The translations under genes were made by a program, and so were the position numbers. A model generated the notes under the pieces. The model was not told the DNA's origin. It ran no database searches and saw nothing but the letters and a program-made list of their open reading frames with translations. Shown one piece after another: positions 16,901-27,360 of a DNA stretch of 64,000 nt. Every line of letters starts with the position of its first letter. Position 1 is the first letter of the stretch. The stretch is from Physella acuta (Eukaryota > Mollusca > Gastropoda > Physidae): contig NW_026732714.1 of NCBI RefSeq assembly GCF_028476545.1, forward strand, positions 1 through 64,000, read 5' to 3'.

Positions 16901-17400
16901 GAGAGTTCAGCTGGGTCACTTTAATTTTAAATTTAACTATAAAATAGAGTATGATTTACCAAGCTTGGAAATTATAGGTTTTTATAAAACTGGTTGAAAA
17001 AAAATTGATATTTTAAGTAAAATTAAAATCAACAGACAAATCAAGAAATTGTGTGACATAATTATATCTGTAATGAATCAGATATGTTATATTTTAACCT
17101 TCATTTGTTCCAGTCTATACTTGAACTCAATACTTTCGGGTTTGTAGTCTAGCTCACTACTGCTAGGCCACAATGTCCCATTACAAACTTATGGTCAAGC
17201 TAATTCACTATTTTGTACAAAAAATATAATTTTAAATTTAACTAAAGAAATTTCAGTCCAACAAAAATATTTTTATTTAATAATTTAGTTAGCCTTGATT
17301 ATTATTTTGCATTTACCAGTTAGGTTATTTTACTACTCAGAATATAAAAAATAAAGTTATTAAAAAAATATATAAAGTGAAAAAAAAAAACATGAACAAT
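7970..17400 (+). other. AT-rich, transposon-poor stretch downstream of G(o) alpha; possible long 3' UTR
   Basis: No open frame here looks like a protein family; the longest (11111-11482) is low-complexity and unrecognised. The stretch is strongly AT-rich with many long T runs, which on RNA would be U-rich binding sites. It has a TGTAAATA Pumilio-type motif at 13497-13504 and several AATAAA hexamers. Apart from a tRNA-derived SINE head near 17112-17179 and an unassigned GC-richer patch near 15190-15330, it lacks the short elements common elsewhere in the window. A very long 3' UTR of the G(o) gene is plausible but not proven. Confidence 0.4.
17112..17179 (-). repeat. tRNA-derived SINE head fragment
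   Basis: On the minus strand GTGGCCTAGCAGTAGTGAGC resembles an A-box region and TATTGAGTTCAAGTAT a B box, at tRNA-like spacing. The acceptor stem is lost. Confidence 0.5.
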
Positions 17401-17404
17401 CTTC

Positions 17405-18759
17405 ATTCAAATTATGATGATTTAATTTTATTTACATTGCAACAATGTGATCAACATAAGAAAATGTATTTTTATACACAACATTATAGAGATCAACTAG
17501 TTCAGCATTCTGCAATAATACTCACTAAAGCTTACACACTACACAGGTAATTATACAGTACACCATAGATATTTATGTACATAATATACATGTTCAGAAA
17601 ACAATCAATAGCATCTTTAATTGCCTCACACAATTTTTGGAAATGTTATTTATACACTTGAAGGAGGTCAGCCTTTATATCAAAACACACAGTTGGGGCT
17701 AATATTCTTAGTTTTAAAAATGAAAAAAAACAACTGTCCAGTTATGCAAAAATGTTTTAAAACTCAAGATTTGAAATGTGTTAATTTAATAATCAGAATT
17801 CACAAAACTGAATACGGTGAGGACTAAAGTATTATGTTTCAGGCCCTAGTTGTTAAATAAATTATTCCTGATTAATGTAAATATAATAAACCAAGAACAA
17901 ACTTAAAAAAACCTTTCTGAGTAAAAGGGCACTTAAAAATAGTTTAAGACTGTCACTACAGAAATGTTTAGTTAAAATAAAAATTTCTATTATTCTAAGA
18001 ATTATAGCAACTAGTTGGGGTAACAAAACACAATCACAAACTGCTTACTACAGTTAAAAGTGAAGCAGCATGCATTCATAACTAATAAAGTCTGATAGTT
18101 TTTATATTACTCCTCATCTAAATTATACAGTGTTGTAGTAATTGTGCTGGTTTAGCACTGTAACTTTATCAGCCACTATGTAGATATCCAATTATGTTTT
18201 AAAACTACTACTCTTCAGGCCCTTAAGTTCAACAAAGGTAAAAAGTTAAGAAAATATAGTTTGCTCAAACTAAAACAATAAAATAAAGCTGAACTTGTCA
18301 TGACAGAGTATAATTTTTAACCACACAATGTGAATTAATTACAGAGTCAGTTTGCTAACAGTAAGTGCAAAAAAACTCCATTCATAATTTATAGAGGATT
18401 GAAATCTCATCATTTCATTAATAATGACTAGAACAAGAATTTCAATATAATTGAAAACCCTTTGTATCAATAGTACCATTATAATTTAAATGTCATTACT
18501 TCAAATTTGGACTTTCAATCAAGTTTTTATCAACTGGCACGAACACTAAAGACTCAAGCGGTCAATTACTCCTGACCAGACATTTTATTTAACTACTACA
18601 CTGGTGGAATTTTGTTTTGATGTCTGACACATTCTGAAACATTTTTCATTTTACACAAAATTATCAGCTTCTAAGTCTGGGCCGCTTAAACCTCCTTCTA
18701 ACCCAACTAATTACAGATGACAGTGACTTTCTTCGAGGCAAATTAAAGACGTCTTCTTG
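17405..18759 (-). other. Probable 3' UTR of CNEP1R1
   Basis: AT-rich, with no coding signal. On the minus strand an AATAAA hexamer lies near 17426-17431, after which sequence character does not change clearly. The gene converges with the G(o) alpha gene, so their 3' ends face each other near 17.4 kb. The extent is inferred. Confidence 0.4.
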
Positions 18760-21700
18760 TCATGGAGCAGGACGAGGCTTTAGTATAAGCTTTCCATTCT
18801 GTAATTAGATAAGTGTTAGAATTTTTATCATGCATCAGTATAAGAAAAATGTTAATATGTGTTAGATAGTTAGATACATATGTGACAGGATTTGAACTTG
18901 TAAAAGGATTTTATAGCCCAAATATTACAAGTATGAATTTTCTCAAAGTGAATTCTCATACCCAAAAAAAGTTTGGTGAATTCAATCTATCTTATAAAAC
19001 TAAAGATTTACAAAAGCTATGTAATATGTGGCATTTCTCTCCAACTTTATAAAGTTTTGTTTAGGGTTGGTTCAGAATTCTTCCCAGTTAGCCTAGATTT
19101 AAGAACTATTAAAATCTAAATGGGGAATTTTTTAAAAACAAGGTGCTGTTTCACTACTGAAATTAAACCTTAAACTTCCAGCAAGACTCAACAGGGTGAA
19201 CTTTAAAGCCGCTAGAGTTTAACTTTTGAACTAATCAACTCATCTTAGATAAAATTATAGGATATATACTTGCTGAAGTAATAAAAAAGCATAATACTCA
19301 CATCATCACAGGACATGTTGTACTCAGCAAGAAATGTGCGACACCTAGATGCAATGCTGGTTACTGTCAAGGATTGTGCACTAATCAAACTTTTGAAAAA
19401 CTTATTTTATAAACCTAAACATTCAGGCTGCTATGTTAATATCACAAATCAGCCTCTAAATATACATTTTCTAATAAGACAAAACTTAAACTGGTGCACA
19501 GAAATTAATATAGTATGAAGTATTAAACAATAGCTATTCTTACTGATGAAGCCTTATATGTTTTAAAAATGTTACTAATTTGCACATCTAATATAAATCT
19601 TAAAAAGCCTTATCTACAGTAGTTTTAACTTGTAATAATCATAATAAAAAAATTATCCCCAGAGAAAATATTAAGCAATGCCAAAATATTTTAAAATCAC
19701 TAAGTCATGGCATCAATTAGAATGGTAAATTTGACTCAAGGATACATGGAAGCAGCAACCACTCTCTTGTGTATACCAAAGAGGAACAAAAACAAAAGAA
19801 CAGAACAGCTGATTGTAAAAAATGGATGGTTCCACAGTGATTGAGATAAACTTATCTGAAAAACAAAATGTATATTGGTTAAAAAGATGTTACAATAAAA
19901 ATGTAACTAAGAAATTACCTAAAACAATTCATTCCTATAACAAGTCAGATCTTTGATTAATTATATTTGGGCAGAATTTTTTAGTGGAATCAATCTCCAA
20001 GGTATGCTATACAGAGAGGCAAAAGACTATCTTCTTCTTTTATGAAAAAATGTCATTTACTGCACTGGTTCAAATTATGAACAAAAAATATGACAAAGTA
20101 AAATGAATAAGATTTAGCTATTTTCATAAATTGAGGTTTCTTTTATGTAATTTTGTGGTAATATTTCCACATAAAAATATTTTTTTATTATTACCATACT
20201 ATTTTAAAACATGATTAATTTTCTATACAGTAAAACAAGAAATTAGACAAAATAACGCTGGTTTCCTTAATGAAACAATTACCTGAAGAATTAAAACAAA
20301 AAAACTTGCCTTGAACAAACACCAGATAAAATCTTCAAGAAACAACTTACTTGTGATGTTTCAGGATCCCAGAGCCAAGTCCACGCACCCACCATGGTGC
20401 ACAAGGAGACAATGATGAAAATTACTAAAAATGATAAAAATTAATATGATGCTACTGATCTCTTAGATTTAAAGAATAAACAATAAATAGGTACATGTTT
20501 TTTCTTTCAAAAGCTTTGTAATACATCATTCAGATAAATAGCAACACATTTGTGCATGGCAAGCTCTTCATTACATGCATTTATATGATTCATTTAGAGC
20601 AGGGGTCTCCAAACTTTTCAGTCCGAGGGCCGTATTAACTACCAAATTTCAGTTCGGGGGCCAGTTTCTTCCAGGCATGTCGTGATTTTCTGAGCAAGTT
20701 CCTCAGCCAACTCCAACTAACGTTTTTTTCCGTGGACAAAAAGATGTCCGCGGGCCGGATGAGAGGACCTCGCGGGCCGCATCAGGCCCGAGGGCCGTAG
20801 TTTGGAGACCCCTGATTTAGAGAAAAGAAAAAGCTGTTCCCACCCCCACCCGCTCTCGAACCCTTCAGATAAGCTTTATTTATGTAAACCAAGGGTATTG
20901 AATTTAAACACAAAATCATTTGACATTTCATTATTGTTGTAAACCTGGCAATTGGTTTTTTATCAAAAGGTGAATAGCCTAAATTTATTTTCAATTTTTA
21001 GTATACACCAAATATTATTTTGTTCGTTCTGCAAGTCTATAGTTTTGTTGACAAAACTGCTTCAAGAAAGCCCTCATCAAGCATAATCATTCTAGCTCAG
21101 CAAGAGATTGCATCTGGCATTTTTGGCATACATTTTTAATAAAAATCTTAAGTTATACTAGAATCAGGCAACACTGAATAGATCTACTTTAATTCTGATT
21201 CAAAATATTTATAACCTGAATAGGACTGACAGTTTGCAAAAAATTCACTAAAACATTTGTTAGGTCAATTACTGCTACTAGCATATTCATTTTATGAATT
21301 GACATTTTTTATTCAAGTGTGTTTAAATAACTATCCATCTGTACTAACTTTTTTTGCCACTCCAATATAAGAGATTCAGGTACATGGCATACATAATCTT
21401 TGGGATCAAGGGAATATATAACTAAAAGTTATATTTAAGATAGCCCATCTAAATACAACTATTATTATTGAGATTATTATTTTTAACTTTAACCGAAAAG
21501 AATCCATGTTTAATAGGCCTATTTATTTCTATTTTAATTTAAAAAAAAGGATTATGAAGCATTTTTAATTTTAACACATTTTGGTTTCATCATAAAGGAC
21601 TAACCCTTCCACCCAATCACCATAGTTACACCAGTGTTATCATATACAAAAAATTCTGTTTTAATTATTGCTACTTATAGTATTGTAACATTGATAAACA

Positions 21701-23917
21701 AAAAAACAACAATAACTAAACACACTTCTCCAAAATCTGGCTGCTGGTTGATGACCACTTATAACTTCTGTAAGTCTTCTTTCAAAAGCTTTGAGATCTG
21801 TGGGAATAAGGAAAAATATAATTTTACAGTTAACAATAAATAGCACATCATTTATTAATAATTTATAAACACAAACAATTAAATAATAATTTATAAACAC
21901 AAACAATTTAATAATAATTTATAAACAAACAATTTTAATGATCCCAAATGAGGGATCACGATTGGTTTTTCTGACTGAATTCATTTTTAGAATTAACATG
22001 TAAATTTGAAGAACTGAGTATAGCCCCTTCTGACACAACCTCTATTAGCTTGGACTCCAATTTATGAGGTAAAAATGTAAGGGTAATTAAAAAAACAAAA
22101 CTTCATGCTTACAATATAGGAACAATGTGCTGGAATACACACATATTTCAAAACAATATTTAAATTCGATTTTTACTTGGAATAAAATTCTGTCAAATGT
22201 CATGTGTACAAAAGTGCACACTGTGTCAGACGGAGAAAGAAGCAGTAGCGTACGCAGGGGGGAGAAGGGGGAACGGCCAATACCCCCTCTGACCATTTTC
22301 AGCAAAGTGGCATTTTTTCTGGAAACTTTTTAAACTCAAAGTTTTAAACGATATTTGTTAAAAAATATTTTTAGTCGACACATCTACGCAAATCACAAGA
22401 TCTCTTTTCATGCAGCAATTAAGCATAAAAGTAATAGACTAGTAGCGTTTACGTTTACAACAGGTATTAACAGCTGTATCAGTTTGTCATTCTAAAAATA
22501 ACCGTTATGATGCATTGCGATGTTTAAAAAACCTCCACGGGTAGTACCACTTGACAAGAGGGGTGTTAAGTTTAAGTCCACTGTATAATGTATTTGCTTA
22601 GGAATAACTGAATTAGAAAATATTAGAGATAAATCTTCACAAAAAATTACAATACAGACACTAATACAACTGATGTGGCACCTCTATTCAAATTTACTTA
22701 TGGGTGAACTGCGTAACGGTGGGTAATTTGTTTGAATTTGTTTCAAATAGTTAGTAATTATCAAAAGGTAATCGCACCATTTAAATTCTTTGCCCCATTT
22801 AAATTCTTTGGTGTATCAAACTAAATATATTGCGAGTATGACAACAGTGGCGCTTAGAATTCATTAGTTAAGAGGTTGTTAAATGGAAAGAAAACCAGTA
22901 GGCCTATAGAAGAAATATTCAGGGGTCGTCCATAAATGATGTCACACTCGTAGGGGGGAGGGGGGTCTGTAATTTTGTGACGGTGTGTGATGAGGGGGAG
23001 GTTCAGATCGTGTGACGTCACACTTTTGCATTATAAAAAAGCAATGTTAGAAAACGAATTTTAGACGTTATTTTGCATTTTAGAACACTTTTTAAATATG
23101 AATTCATTAAAATACTCTATTTTGACAGAGTTCAGACAAGATTTTGGAAAAAAAATCGATGTTTTAAGAGAAATTCAACTGCAATTTTGAGGGGGGTTTT
23201 AGACTGAGGTGTGACGTCAATTTAGGGGGGAGGGGGTGGTCTGGCTTTTTGTGACTGTGACGGAGGGGGGGGGGAGGTAAAAATCGTCCAAAAAAGCGTG
23301 ACGTCATTTATGGATGACTCCTCAGGGTGGGAGAGGAAGAAATTTAACGACATTTCAGATCGCCAACAAACATTATCCAAATGTGTCAGCCTGATTAACA
23401 TATTTTTCGGTTGTGTTTATAATAAAATAATCTCAACTGGAGGTGAACGTGTAAAGGGAATAAAATACGCTAAAATGGAGTTTTACCAGTGTGGACTCAT
23501 TCAGGTACGGTCTACACAACACTTGACTACACAGTCTACTCAAGTCTACTGGCTTAACCAGGATTCGAACACGAGACTATGTAATACTAAATAGAATCTA
23601 GGCCTAACTTTAATTTACAATTATAGTACAAGAGCTAGATATCTAGAAACTTAGGATCTAGATCTATTCAGTTTTTAAAATTTTTACTTTCATTTTAATT
23701 TTGTTTTTGTTGATTTTTCCACATCAACATCATTTTTGTTGTGACTACGTTTGGAAATATTAAAAAAACGTAATTTAAATAATTATAAACATGATATGTT
23801 ATTATGTGTATTAATAAGTCAAAATTACACTTCCAAGAAGCATAGTTTTGGTATTTTAATAATTAGACCGTTTTTGTTTTGGAAAAGGGGGTAATTACCT
23901 TCAGTTTGTTCAGCCAT
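18760..23917 (-). CDS. CNEP1R1: CNEP1R1 (TMEM188), regulatory subunit of the nuclear envelope phosphatase
   Basis: This small membrane protein is the obligate partner of the phosphatase CTDNEP1/Dullard; the complex dephosphorylates lipin at the nuclear envelope and ER, so controlling phospholipid versus triglyceride synthesis. Six coding exons on the minus strand join in frame: 23917-23899, 21797-21726, 20424-20351, 19855-19746, 19356-19302 and 18798-18760, giving 122 residues (human about 125). Recognisable blocks are [16 protein letters not shown] (residues 6-21), the first membrane span about 31-48 with [11 protein letters not shown] after it, [12 protein letters not shown] leading into the second span (about 67-83), [29 protein letters not shown] and the terminal GKLILKPRP. 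The first coding exon has only 19 bases (MAEQTE plus one base). The correct acceptor of the fifth exon is the AG at 19357-19358; the AG a few bases upstream would create a stop. Intron 1 carries a 400-bp element. Confidence 0.95.
20600..20814. mobile_element. hAT non-autonomous element, 215 bp, with exact 8-bp target duplication
   Basis: Perfect 16-bp terminal inverted repeats CAGGGGTCTCCAAACT, typical of hAT elements, are flanked by ATTTAGAG on both sides (20592-20599 and 20815-20822). The body is GC-rich compared with its surroundings and has GGGCCG-type repeats. It sits in intron 2 of CNEP1R1. Confidence 0.92.
21852..21937 (+). repeat. About 28-bp tandem repeat, three copies
   Basis: The unit AATAATTTATAAACACAAAC plus AATTA or similar is repeated three times in CNEP1R1 intron 1, close to the second coding exon. 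Confidence 0.8.
22922..23321. mobile_element. Short DNA element with GGGGTCGTCCATAAATGA ends, in CNEP1R1 intron 1
   Basis: Same family as the elements at 3691 and 51775. TCA flanks both ends (22919-22921 and 23322-23324), supporting a 3-bp target duplication of the TNA type. About 400 bp, non-coding. Confidence 0.85.
23550..23590 (-). repeat. Possible tRNA-derived SINE remnant
   Basis: On the minus strand GTGTTCGAATCCTGGTT is a clear B-box-like core. An A box is not convincing, so only a remnant is supported. It lies in CNEP1R1 intron 1. Confidence 0.3.
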
Positions 23918-23964
23918 GTTGATACAGGTCAAGTCTAGCGAAAACACGACTATTCCATAATCTG

Positions 23965-23993
23965 ATTGGTAGAGAGCTCTCGTCGCAGCCAAT
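23965..23993 (-). promoter_or_regulatory. CCAAT-box pair upstream of CNEP1R1
   Basis: ATTGG at 23965-23969 reads CCAAT on the minus strand, about 50 bp upstream of the CNEP1R1 start codon. A second CCAAT on the plus strand lies at 23989-23993. Two CCAAT boxes about 24 bp apart in opposite orientation are a usual NF-Y arrangement. The site could serve CNEP1R1 or a divergent transcript. Confidence 0.5.
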
Positions 23994-24424
23994 CAATGGA
24001 TCTCATACTGTAAATGTACAATCGAAAGCGGAATAGCTGTGTAGGCGGATCCCGAATACTTTAGAGGGGTCATCCATTTATAACACACTGAGGGGGCAAA
24101 GAAAGATCTAGCCCTAGTGGAGTTTGGCGCAGACTCATTTCTTTCGGCTGCCATTGTTCTGTATTTTCGCCTGATTCGATTTAGTGAATGATTATAGTAG
24201 CCCAATGTGTTTACAGTGTATCGAGCTTTTTAAAACGAACGTAGGCGCCATTGTGCTAACAGAATAGCCCTGGACGCCAAATCTCATACTGCCGGAGTGC
24301 CACCCATTCAAAATTTATTTTTTCCCCCCGCAGAAACCTCCACATGTACATTCTCAACAACTTCCATAAGTTTTGTGGCGATCCGATGAAAGGTGTAGTA
24401 AAGCTTAAAGGACAAACAATCATA

Positions 24425-24636
24425 CAACAATGGGACTGAGTAAGGATCGTTTTCGAATCCCTCAGTCCCCCCAGCTCTGATGGGTACCTAAACTCACGTT
24501 TGTGAAAGTAAAGGCGCCTGGGCATAGTGCTGACCACATTATCCCTTCACATGCCAAGGTCATAGAAACAGGTGAACTCTACTTGCCCCATCGGCCGTCA
24601 GGTTTGGAAGGGTAACCTTACTTTTTAAACTGGGGG
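24425..24636 (+). repeat. tRNA-derived SINE, body nearly complete
   Basis: Contains B-box-like TTCGAATCCCTC, then CCAGCTCTGATGGGTACCTA, AAGTAAAGGCGCCTGGGCAT, AGTGCTGACCACATTATCCC, AACAGGTGAACTCTACTT and GGTTTGGAAGGGTAACCTTA. The order is the same as in the copy at 3381-3610 read in reverse. SINE head sequence upstream is incomplete. Confidence 0.75.
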
Positions 24637-24715
24637 GGGGGGTGTATTTTTATTTCCCTTTTGTTTGTGTGTGAAATTTATAACTAAGGAAAAGAAGTGC
24701 AATTAAAAAGGGTGG

Positions 24716-24986
24716 CTGAAAAAAATCATTAAAAACCCGTTTTAATCACAAGCTTTTAAGTAATAATGCACTAAAATGTAGAAAATAAATTATACACTAC
24801 TATTTAAATAACTATAAAGAAAAGCGTGGGTCTCTTCCTAAATATTAGTAAAAGTATCCAATAGATACTAAAGTGATCCACGTTTTTCTTTAAAGTTATT
24901 TAAATAGTAGTGTATAATTTATTTTCTACTTTTTCGTGCATTACTACAAAAAAAAGCTTGTTATTTAAACGTTTTTATGATTTTTA
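24716..24986. mobile_element. Palindromic (foldback) element, copy 1
   Basis: A left arm (24716-24831) and right arm (24876-about 24986) are near-perfect reverse complements, including ACTACTATTTAAATAACTAT and AAGAAAAGCGTGGGT, around a 44-bp centre. It starts CTGAAAAAAATCATTAAAAAC. It is related to the copy at 61124, with the centre in the opposite orientation. No coding capacity. Confidence 0.85.
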
Positions 24987-25681
24987 AAATTATTATTTTA
25001 ATCGAGCATTCATAGACATTGGCAAAGAATGACTACATGTAAGTTATAGCATAATAAAACACTCTTCCACGAAATATGACAAAATTAAAGCATTATTAGT
25101 TTGTATTTGCGCATTTTCTGTTTGCGCAGTTTTCCGTTTGCGCATTTTCTGGTAAGCATGAAAAAGAACATGTTTTTGAATCCAGAAACTTGTTTTAAGA
25201 GGCGAGCTGGATTAAATTATTAGTAATTGGTAACATAATAATAAAGTTTGCTTTATTTTTGCAAAAAGATTTTAAAAAAAAAGTGTATTTAGTCTTGTTC
25301 GAAATAATTTCTAATTTGTTCATGGTCTGGTTACATTCCTGATTTGGCACATAACACATTGAGACGTGATATTATGTTCCCGTCCTCCGATCTAGACAGA
25401 AAGTAGCACAGCACAAGGTCTGCTATACATACATTGCCTGTTACTTCCCGTTTGCTCCATCTCAACTTGGGTCATGTCAAGATAAGCCCGCCATCAATGC
25501 AAAACGTCCACTACTTGTGACCAATTTCAGATATCTAGACATTTGCATATTTAAACGCACGCCATAAAACAACTCCTTATTCGCCTCTTGGGTTGGGGTT
25601 AGGGTACCAAAATACAGTTTTTTTCATGCAACTTATCAATGACATGTCCTAATTTCAACTTTTTCAATAAAATATTAAAGT

Positions 25682-25952
25682 CAGTGGCGTAGCGAGGTCG
25701 GGTGTCACTCGGTGCGGCACTTAATGGTGTCACCCCCCAGAGGCGTAGCGACCCTTCCCGGGGACACATTTTCGATTTACACCCCCCTCCCAAACTTTCG
25801 ATTTGCACCCCCCCCCCCCTCAAACTTTCGATTTGCACCCCCCCCCCAAGTTTTTATATATATATTTTGCTATTTTTTTACCTTGGTGTCACCCCCCTAA
25901 ATGGTGTCACCCGGTGCGGTCCGCTACCCCCGCCCCCCTCGCTACGCCTCTG
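25682..25952. mobile_element. hAT-like short element, CAGTGGCGTAGCGAGG family
   Basis: Left end CAGTGGCGTAGCGAGG, right end CTCGCTACGCCTCTG. Exact 8-bp flanking repeats ATTAAAGT (25674-25681 and 25953-25960). Open frames across it are products of its C tracts. Confidence 0.9.
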
Positions 25953-26141
25953 ATTAAAGTACAAGTTTCATACCCATATACCCATTATTTTTATAACTTT
26001 TTCCCTTTTTAAATATTTTTTTTTATTTGACAGAGCCTATCTGGAAAGATTCCTCAACTTTTGCACTGAGATACTTGACTCTACTCGAGGTAGGTATCTT
26101 TGCAGTACCTGCAAAGTAAAACTTTGTGTCTCTTGACAAGG

Positions 26142-26281
26142 CAATGTTTCTTTCAAAGTTTTTTTCTCCGGGGGGGGGGGGGGGGCAAATTTCCGGGGGG
26201 TCGGACGCTGTTAAATTTTTTTTTCTATATAAACTCCATTTCGTTCGGGAGGGGGGGGGCGGTAGACTGGAAGAGACTCTG
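26142..26281. mobile_element. hAT-like short element, CAGTGTTTCTTCCAGAC family, decayed copy
   Basis: Starts CAATGTTTCTTTCAAAG and ends CTGGAAGAGACTCTG, with imperfect 8-bp flanking repeats TGACAAGG/CAACAAGG. The body has the family's G tract and TTCTATATAAA segment. Confidence 0.7.
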
Positions 26282-26639
26282 CAACAAGGTCATGACGAGA
26301 CAAGTAATGAGAATCGATGCCTCTTATTGGACGAGTCACCAAAGACTTGGCAGATGTGTTCGTGTACAAGAGTTTACTCTCAGCTTTCAGAAAGTGAGCT
26401 GGGGGCCCACGTCGGGATTTTTTTATTTGGAGGCCCACCGGGTTTTTTCCCGGTAGACCGGCGGACCAGTCCATCACTGGCAACATTGACATATTTAAAG
26501 TGTTACGTAAATGTTGTTACTTCACTAATTAACACTCAGTTTATGCTATCGAGGTAGGAAAGCCTATTTAAAGTTTATAGTTTTCATCTTTACAAAATAT
26601 ACTGTTAAGACTGCATATATACGTAGTCTTTTGTCTGAA

Positions 26640-26791
26640 CAGTGTTTCTTCCAGACTTTCCTCTCAGAGGGGGAGGGGGGCATTTCAAATTTTCGGGGGG
26701 GGGGGGCGGACACTGTCAAAAGTATATATTTTCTATATAAATTCCATTTCGTTCGGACAGGGGGGCGAAGAGATGCCTGGAAGAAACACCG
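26640..26791. mobile_element. hAT-like short element, CAGTGTTTCTTCCAGAC family
   Basis: Left end CAGTGTTTCTTCCAGAC, right end CCTGGAAGAAACACCG. The flanking 8-bp repeats TGTCTGAA and TGTCTCAA differ by one base. Non-coding. Confidence 0.8.
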
Positions 26792-26852
26792 TGTCTCAAG
26801 CTCCCCTCCCATTGTGTCGCCATTAATGGGAATCCCCCCTCCCCCCCACAAG

Positions 26853-27008
26853 CAGTGTTTCTTCCAGGCAGACTTTTTTCTCCGGGGGGGGGGGGGGGCG
26901 GACACTACTAAAAGTATATATTTTCTATATAAATTCCATTTCGTTGGGGGGGGGGGCGGTAGACTTCCTTCGGGGGTGGGGGCGAGGAGATGCCTGGAAA
27001 AAACTCTG
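26853..27008. mobile_element. hAT-like short element, CAGTGTTTCTTCCAGAC family
   Basis: Left end CAGTGTTTCTTCCAGGC, right end GCCTGGAAAAAACTCTG. The flanking repeats CCCACAAG and CTCCCAAG match at six of eight bases. It lies about 170 bp upstream of the NCOA5 ETS motif. Confidence 0.75.
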
Positions 27009-27175
27009 CTCCCAAGAAAAAAAGAGATCAAATATTTTTTGCTGAAATGGGTATCAGACAAACCATTTTAGGCTTAATTAACACATTTTAGTCTAACCTA
27101 GGCCTAGCTTGGCCAAAGCGGATTATGGCCTAGGCCTTTGTATGCCCAGTGATCAGTGAAGTCGTGCACATCCAC

Positions 27176-27184
27176 ACCGGAAGT
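27176..27184 (+). promoter_or_regulatory. ETS-family binding motif at the probable NCOA5 promoter
   Basis: ACCGGAAGT is a full consensus for ETS/GABP-class factors, which often sit near start sites of housekeeping genes. It lies just upstream of the candidate NCOA5 first exon, which supports a promoter here. Confidence 0.45.
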
Positions 27185-27189
27185 AGATC

Positions 27190-27360
27190 TAATAATCAAA
27201 GAAACGCTTTCCTTTCCGGGGTACCAAAAGTTTGGTTAGCCTAATGTCAATGGCCTCCTAGAGCAGATGTAGATCGAGACTAAGATATCACGATTTAGAT
27301 CTAACTAAAGAGAAATATAGAAATCTATATTTGATCCCGTAGTGTGCAAGAATAAAACAG
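27190..27360 (+). other. Candidate non-coding first exon of NCOA5
   Basis: A strong splice donor, AACAG|GTAAGA, lies at 27360/27361, and an ETS-type promoter motif is about 180 bp upstream of it. The NCOA5 coding start lies just behind a splice acceptor at 30325, so an upstream non-coding exon is required. This is the best candidate seen, giving an intron of about 3 kb. The exon's left end is a guess. Confidence 0.4.

Larger units (their letters stand above)
24000..27100. other. Spacer between CNEP1R1 and NCOA5
   Basis: No coding exon was recognised. It holds a SINE (24425-24636), a palindromic element (24716-24986), a CAGTGGCGTAGC-type element (25682-25952) and three CAGTGTTTCTTCC-type elements (26142-27008). 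Near 26400-26480 is a GC-rich patch with GGCCCACCGGG and CCAGTCCATCACTGG of unknown nature. A single left end of the GGGGTCGTCC family appears at about 24066. Confidence 0.6.

Noticed and set aside
26126-27071. Open frames of 118-165 codons on both strands
   Set aside because: They cross short hAT-like elements with G tracts; the Gly/Pro-rich translation mirrors the tracts.
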